DNA from: Nocardioides solisilvae
Lineage (GTDB): Bacteria; Actinomycetota; Actinomycetes; Propionibacteriales; Nocardioidaceae
DNA length: 64,000 nt
Direction of reading: 5' to 3'
Assembly: GCF_003194625.1 (NCBI RefSeq)
Contig: NZ_QHKX01000003.1
Span: 310,001 to 374,000, forward strand
Shown here: one piece after another, positions 59,680 through 64,000 of the stretch
Position numbering within the stretch: position 1 is the first letter of the stretch
Layout of the letters: every line of letters begins with the position of its first letter
The notes under the pieces: model-generated
Databases searched by the model: none
What the model was told of the DNA's origin: nothing
Seen by the model: the letters and a program-made list of their open reading frames with translations, nothing else
Translations under genes and position numbers: made by a program

Positions 59680-61107
59680 TCACCTCGAGGACTCGTTGGA
59701 CTCTTCCGGGATGCCGTGCCGCGGCGGCGCGTCGGGGCCCGCCGTCCCCTCCTGCGGGCGGTCGTCTCCCGCGGACTGGTCCGGGGCGCCCGCGACGGCG
59801 TCGCCCGGCGAGATCTCCTCGCCGGCGCCGTCCATCGAGCTGACCTCGGAGACCTGGCCCCCGCTGCTCTCGTCGGGGGTCTGCTTGTCGTCGTGGTGGG
59901 AGTCCATGGCGGCTGCGTACCCCGCGCCCCCCTCCGGCCATGCCTGCCGCACCACGAGCGCGCTCCCCCGGGCGGCGGCGCCGACGAACGCCTCGAGCGG
60001 CCCCCGCCGTCCGGCCGCCACCAGCCCCGCGCCCAGCGCGGCGAGCACCAGCACGTGCCACCGGAAGCTATCGGGCCCGTCGGTGGGCGGCAGGTGCTCC
60101 GAGCGCATCGCCACGTGCAGGGCGTAGAGGCTCAGCGTCGCCGTGCCGGCGCCGGTGAGGACGGCGACCCCGCGGCGTCCGGCCGCGGGCAGCAGGTCGA
60201 CGACGAGCAGCGCCGCCCCGACCACCAGCCACGCCGTCCCGATGGTGTGCAGCAGGTCGAACGGCGTCGCGCTGTGGGGCGCGTCGACCAGCAGCCACTG
60301 CCACGCCCCGGTGGGGGTGGTGCCGAACATCCCGCCGGCGACCAGGTCGAGCAGCTCGTCCCGGGAGGCGGGCGCGACACCGATCGGGGGCGGGTCGGCG
60401 AGCAGCGCCCGCACCACGTCGGCGGGACGGGTCAGCAGCTCGGACGCCACCGCCGCCACCGTCGCCAGGAGCGCCCCCGCCGCGGCGACGGACGCCGCGA
60501 CCCGGCGCCGCCCGAGGTCGGCGCGGCCCAGCGCCATCCCGGCCAGCAGGTAGGCGACCCAGGGCAGCACCGGGTAGTAGCCGGTGAGGAACAGCTCGGC
60601 CAGCAGCGGCCCCGGCTCCGCGAGCTGGTCGAAGGAGGGACTGGACCAGCCACGCTCGGGAGCCAGCGGCCGCAGCAGGTGCGAGGCGACCGGGGCCAGC
60701 ACCGCCCAGGCGGCCGCCCACGCCAGCAGGGGGCGGGCGCCCAGCCCGAGGAAGGGCAGCGCGCAGACGAAGAGGAGGCCGTAGTAGGTGAGGATGACCG
60801 CGATGCCGCTGTCCAGGTCGGCCAGCGCCAGCCCCACCAGCGCCACCAGCCCGGCCCGCACCACCAGCCCGACCGAGGCCGCGACGCGCTCCCGGCCGCG
60901 CGGGGGCCGGCGACGGCCGGTGGTGAGGGCGATGCTCAGCCCGGCCAGGACGGCGAAGAGCGCGGAGGCCCGCCCGCCGGCGACCGCCTGGGCGAACGCC
61001 AGGTCGCCGGACGGCGTACGGGGCTCCAGGACGTGGGTCGCCACCATGCCGAGCAGGGCCAGCGCCCGCGCCACGTCGATGCCGACGAGGCGGGGCCGCG
61101 CGTCCAT
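59680..61107 (-). CDS. Polytopic membrane acyltransferase-like protein
   Basis: A 475-aa protein with about ten membrane helices and an N-terminal GIDVARALALLGMVATHV motif, typical of the heparan-alpha-glucosaminide N-acetyltransferase/DUF1624 or DUF418-type families that move acyl groups across the membrane. The C-terminal about 75 residues after KVVRQAWPEGG-type sequence are unlike the rest: Asp/Glu/Ser/Gly-rich, cytoplasmic. An in-frame ATG at 59908 begins MDSHHDDKQ, so this could also be a separately translated small protein. Confidence 0.7.
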   Translation of the reverse strand: MDARPRLVGIDVARALALLGMVATHVLEPRTPSGDLAFAQAVAGGRASALFAVLAGLSIALTTGRRRPPRGRERVAASVGLVVRAGLVALVGLALADLDSGIAVILTYYGLLFVCALPFLGLGARPLLAWAAAWAVLAPVASHLLRPLAPERGWSSPSFDQLAEPGPLLAELFLTGYYPVLPWVAYLLAGMALGRADLGRRRVAASVAAAGALLATVAAVASELLTRPADVVRALLADPPPIGVAPASRDELLDLVAGGMFGTTPTGAWQWLLVDAPHSATPFDLLHTIGTAWLVVGAALLVVDLLPAAGRRGVAVLTGAGTATLSLYALHVAMRSEHLPPTDGPDSFRWHVLVLAALGAGLVAAGRRGPLEAFVGAAARGSALVVRQAWPEGGAGYAAAMDSHHDDKQTPDESSGGQVSEVSSMDGAGEEISPGDAVAGAPDQSAGDDRPQEGTAGPDAPPRHGIPEESNESSR

Positions 61108-61121
61108 GGCGTGGGGGCGCC

Positions 61122-61667
61122 TCAGAAGCCCACGCGGGGCTTGTCGCCCCGGGCCGCCTGGTGGACCGCCCGGCCGCGCTCCATGGCCTCCTCGCGCAGC
61201 GAGGCCTGGAACTCCATCATCCGCCGCCGCAGCGCGGGGTCGCTCGCCGCGAGGATCCGCACGGCCAGCAGCCCGGCGTTGCGGGCGTTGCCGACCGCCA
61301 CCGTGGCGACCGGGACGCCGGCCGGCATCTGCACGATCGACAGCAGCGAGTCCATCCCGTCCAGGTGCTTGAGGGGCACCGGGACGCCGATCACCGGCAG
61401 CGGCGTCAGCGACGCCAGCATCCCCGGCAGGTGCGCCGCGCCGCCCGCGCCGGCGATGACGACCGAGAGGCCCCGGTCGACCGCGCCGCGTCCGTAGGCG
61501 ACCATCTCCTCCGGCATCCGGTGGGCGGAGACCACCTCGACGTCGCGGGCCACGCCGAACTCGTCCAGCGCGAGCGCCGCGGCCTCCATCACCGGCCAGT
61601 CGGAGGCCGAACCCATCACGATCCCGACCCGACCGGTCACCGGCTGCTCGTCCACGCGCTCACTCAC
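61122..61667 (-). CDS. purE: N5-carboxyaminoimidazole ribonucleotide mutase
   Basis: A 181-aa PurE protein that turns N5-CAIR into CAIR in purine synthesis. Motifs: [14 protein letters not shown] (about 14-27) for the nucleotide phosphate, SAHRMP with the catalytic His (47-52), and [12 protein letters not shown] (about 72-83). Its start overlaps the 3' end of purK by 8 bp. Confidence 0.95.
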   Translation of the reverse strand: MSERVDEQPVTGRVGIVMGSASDWPVMEAAALALDEFGVARDVEVVSAHRMPEEMVAYGRGAVDRGLSVVIAGAGGAAHLPGMLASLTPLPVIGVPVPLKHLDGMDSLLSIVQMPAGVPVATVAVGNARNAGLLAVRILAASDPALRRRMMEFQASLREEAMERGRAVHQAARGDKPRVGF

Positions 61668-62820
61668 TCTCGTCTCCCAGCTCTCCGGCGAACCACGCCG
61701 CGGCGTGGCGGGCCCGCTCCAGGCAGTCCTCGAGGTCGTCCCCGAAGGCGTTCACGTGGCCGACCTTGCGGCCCGGGCGCCACTCCTTGCCGTAGAGGTG
61801 GACCCGCAGCCCCGGGTCGCGCGCCATGGCGTGGCTCAGCCCGTCGTACAGCCGCCCGGCGTCCTGCTGCCCGCCGAGGATGTTGACCATCACCGTCCAG
61901 GGGGCGCGGGGCTCGGGCGAGCCGAGCGGCAGGTCCATGACGGCCCGCAGGTGGTTCTCGAACTGCGAGGTGACGGCGCCGTCCTGGCTCCAGTGGCCGG
62001 TGTTGTGCGGCCGCATCGCGAGCTCGTTGACCAGGACGCGGCCGTCCCGGGTCTCGAAGAGCTCGACGGCCAGGATGCCCGTGACGTCCAGGGCGCCGGC
62101 GATCGTGAGCGCCACCTGCTGCGCGCGCCCGGCGAGCTCGGGGTCGAGGTCGGGGGCCGGGGCCACCACCTCCTTGCAGATGCCGTCCACCTGCGTGCTG
62201 GCGACGACCGGGTAGGCGGCCGCCTGGCCGCTGGGCGACCTGGCGACCAGCGCGGAGAGCTCGCGCCGGAAGTCGACCAGCTCCTCGGCGAGCACCCGGA
62301 CGCCGCTGCGGGCGGCCGACGCGAAGGCCTCGGCCGCCTCCTCGGCGGTCCGCACGACCCAGACTCCCTTGCCGTCGTACCCGCCCCTGGTGGTCTTGAG
62401 GACGCACGGGAAGCCGAATGCCTCGACGTCGGCGACGTCGGCGACCAGGGCGTGCCGCGGGCTGGGCATCCCGAGCTCGTCGAGCCGGGCGCGCATGACC
62501 GCCTTGTCCTGGGCGTGCACCAGGGCGCCGGGGCCGGGCCGGACGGCGATCCCGTCGGCGGCGAGCGCGTGCAGGTGCTCGGTCGGCACGTGCTCGTGGT
62601 CGAAGGTGACCACGGAGGCGCCGCGGGTCACCGCGCGCAGGTCGTCGAGGTCGCGGTGGTCGCCGACGAGGCGGTCGGCGATGACCTGGGCGGCCGAGAC
62701 GCCCTCGCCCTCGGCGAGGAGCCGCAGCGGCAGGCCCAGCGCGATCGCGGGCTGCGCCATCATCCGGGCCAGCTGTCCGCCGCCGATGACGGCGAGGGTG
62801 GGGGCGAGCGGGTTGGGCAC
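61660..62820 (-). CDS. purK: N5-carboxyaminoimidazole ribonucleotide synthase
   Basis: A 386-aa ATP-grasp enzyme that carboxylates AIR with ATP and bicarbonate. The N-terminus ([14 protein letters not shown]) and [28 protein letters not shown], and [13 protein letters not shown] (ATP-grasp metal site) are all visible. The GTG at 62820 is the first start yielding the usual N-terminus. It overlaps purE by 8 bp, forming a purKE operon. Confidence 0.95.
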   Translation of the reverse strand: MPNPLAPTLAVIGGGQLARMMAQPAIALGLPLRLLAEGEGVSAAQVIADRLVGDHRDLDDLRAVTRGASVVTFDHEHVPTEHLHALAADGIAVRPGPGALVHAQDKAVMRARLDELGMPSPRHALVADVADVEAFGFPCVLKTTRGGYDGKGVWVVRTAEEAAEAFASAARSGVRVLAEELVDFRRELSALVARSPSGQAAAYPVVASTQVDGICKEVVAPAPDLDPELAGRAQQVALTIAGALDVTGILAVELFETRDGRVLVNELAMRPHNTGHWSQDGAVTSQFENHLRAVMDLPLGSPEPRAPWTVMVNILGGQQDAGRLYDGLSHAMARDPGLRVHLYGKEWRPGRKVGHVNAFGDDLEDCLERARHAAAWFAGELGDESE

Positions 62821-62830
62821 GGGCAGAACC

Positions 62831-63178
62831 CTAGCCCGAGGCGCCGAGCCCCTCCGCGCGGACGCCGCCCGCCGAGCGGCCACCGGTCTCGAAGCGCAGG
62901 CCGCGGCCGCGCACCGTGGTGATCAGCGTCGGGTTGCGGCTGTCGTCCCCGAGCTTGCGCCGGACCCACCCGAGGTGGACGTCGATGGTCTTCGACGAGG
63001 TGTAGAAGGTGGCGCCCCAGACCTGCTGCATCAGCTCCTGCCGGGTGACCAGCTCACCGGCGCGGGAGGCCAGGGCGTGGAGGAGGTCGAACTCCATCCG
63101 CGAGAGCACGACCTCGCGACCCGCGCGCCACACCCGGCGCGCCACGGGGTCGACGCGGACGTCCTGCACCACGATCAC
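62831..63178 (-). CDS. Stand-alone OmpR-type winged-helix protein
   Basis: A 115-aa protein that consists only of an OmpR/PhoB DNA-binding domain: DVRVDPVARRVWRAGREVVLSRMEFDLLHALA, LVTRQELMQQVW and SSKTIDVHLGWVRRKLG, VRGRGLRFE. No receiver domain is encoded, so it lacks a phosphorylation switch. GTG at 63178 gives this length. It stands between purK and a cyclase-like gene and may regulate either. Confidence 0.8.
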   Translation of the reverse strand: MIVVQDVRVDPVARRVWRAGREVVLSRMEFDLLHALASRAGELVTRQELMQQVWGATFYTSSKTIDVHLGWVRRKLGDDSRNPTLITTVRGRGLRFETGGRSAGGVRAEGLGASG

Positions 63179-63261
63179 GCCACGACCGTAGGAAATCCTC
63201 GGCGCCGGCGCCGGGGAATCCGGCCAGCTGGTCCCGGTGGTCCAGACCATCCGCCCCGGGC

Positions 63262-63999
63262 TCAGCGGCGGCGGACGGCGAGCGGCTCGACGACCCCGAA
63301 GCCGCGGACCGGGCGGGCCGGGAGCCGTCGGGTCTCGAACTCGGCCTCGGGGAGCAGCGCGGCCGTGGCGGCGTCGACGATGATCCGGTTCCGCCGGGCC
63401 ACCGCGGTCATCCGGGCCGCGAGGTTGACCGGGGGCCCGAAGACGTCGCCCATCCGGGTCACCACCGAGCCGGAGGCCAGGCCGAGGCGCACGTCGGGCA
63501 TCCGCGGGTCCCGCCCGATCACGGCGATGATCCCCTCGGAGATCTCGAAGGCGCGCACGGCGGTGTCGGTCACGAAGAGCACCGAGTCGCCGATCGACTT
63601 GATCACCCGGCCACCGGCGTTGGACACCACGTCGTGGCAGCGGGCCTCGAAGATCTCGACGAGGTCGCCGATCCGGGCCTGGCTGATCTTGTTGGAGAGC
63701 GCGGTGAAGTGGACGATGTCGGCGAAGCCGACGGTGACGTGCGTGGTGTGCAGGTCCTCCTCGCCCGCGCCCAGCGCCTCCATCCGGGCGACCGCCGCGG
63801 CCAGGTGCCGCCGCCAGGCGTAGATCAGCAGGTCCTCGAAGGCGGGGTTGACCTCGTCGACCAGGCGCAGGGCGGAGCCGATCCGGCTGCCCGTCGCGTC
63901 CTCGCCCTGCTCGAGCTCCTCGACGCGGCCGGCCAGGGTCGCGACCTCCCAGTCGGCCAGCTTGGACATCGTCTGGCCCAGGGCGCGGGTCAGCGCCAC
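63262..63999 (-). CDS. Class III adenylate/guanylate cyclase-like protein, N-terminus outside window
   Basis: C-terminal part of a class III nucleotidyl cyclase. The catalytic core begins VTVGFADIVHFTALSNKI (about 88-105 of this fragment), with the metal-binding Asp, then GGRVIKSIGDSVLFV (second Asp), ADIGLASGSVVTRMGDVFGPPVNLAAR-like sequence. The substrate-determining Lys/Asp pair could not be fully judged. A domain of helical, unnamed sequence precedes it. It extends past the window's right edge. Confidence 0.8.
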   Translation of the reverse strand: MALTRALGQTMSKLADWEVATLAGRVEELEQGEDATGSRIGSALRLVDEVNPAFEDLLIYAWRRHLAAAVARMEALGAGEEDLHTTHVTVGFADIVHFTALSNKISQARIGDLVEIFEARCHDVVSNAGGRVIKSIGDSVLFVTDTAVRAFEISEGIIAVIGRDPRMPDVRLGLASGSVVTRMGDVFGPPVNLAARMTAVARRNRIIVDAATAALLPEAEFETRRLPARPVRGFGVVEPLAVRRR

Positions 64000-64000
64000 C

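Noticed and set aside
1..64000. rRNA, tRNA, integrase or replication origin
   Set aside because: None recognised by eye in either strand; this does not rule out divergent ones.

Overview
The window is very GC-rich, with dense coding on both strands, frequent GTG starts and 1-11 bp overlaps between genes. An F420-type luciferase-like oxidoreductase, a DUF222/HNH (13E12-type) endonuclease with a LexA-like box, a PaaX regulator beside an AidB-like acyl-CoA dehydrogenase, an actinobacterial-type purK-purE pair and RNase J together suggest a chromosome of the Nocardioidaceae type, probably Nocardioides or a close relative. This is inferred from gene content; no rRNA or tRNA gene was recognised.

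Layout. 0-26 kb is core or housekeeping DNA: alcohol dehydrogenase (cut by the window edge), FMN reductase, F420-dependent oxidoreductase, SDR, HAD hydrolase, secreted trypsin-like protease, a run of small enzymes, an orphan SNF2-like helicase, hrpB, hydrolases, the DUF222/HNH gene, an operon for PCu(A)C copper chaperone, Dyp-type peroxidase and a membrane protein, hemerythrin, paaX/aidB-like and chrA. 26.4-27.3 kb holds one visibly AT-richer gene, a winged-helix plus TIR-like protein that may be a transferred defence effector. 29.0-40.1 kb is a metal-resistance island. It has a CmtR-like ArsR regulator driving three CDF exporters and a membrane methyltransferase, and a copper block with CopA, two DUF305 proteins, a Csp-type 18-Cys protein, an F510_1955 lipoprotein, two DUF6153-like proteins and a CsoR-like operator. 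A small membrane protein made of HxxxVxWMRT repeats sits at its left end. 40.2-44.8 kb is a decayed insert bounded by a direct repeat of about 230 bp that carries the 3' end of the acyl-CoA dehydrogenase gene at 44.7 kb. Inside are a YhgE/Pip membrane protein with an ATPase-like partner lacking a Walker A motif, and remnants of an aldo/keto reductase, a MarP-like protease and probably a TetR regulator.

44.7-64 kb returns to core content: acyl-CoA dehydrogenase with a divergent TetR, an ArsR-SRPBCC pair, an S8 protease, a MOSC protein, a SpoIIE-type phosphatase and BLUF photoreceptor, RNase J, a CoA-binding protein, an FAD oxidoreductase, a membrane acyltransferase, purE/purK, a stand-alone winged-helix protein and an adenylate-cyclase-like gene cut by the right edge.

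Three genes (MarP-like fragment, S8 protease, PPOX) carry single-base frameshifts in C/G homopolymers within about 12 kb. That pattern could be sequencing error as easily as real decay. The most interesting items are the WMRT-repeat protein, the TIR-like gene, the repeat-bounded insertion at the dehydrogenase 3' end, and the ATPase-like protein without a P-loop.
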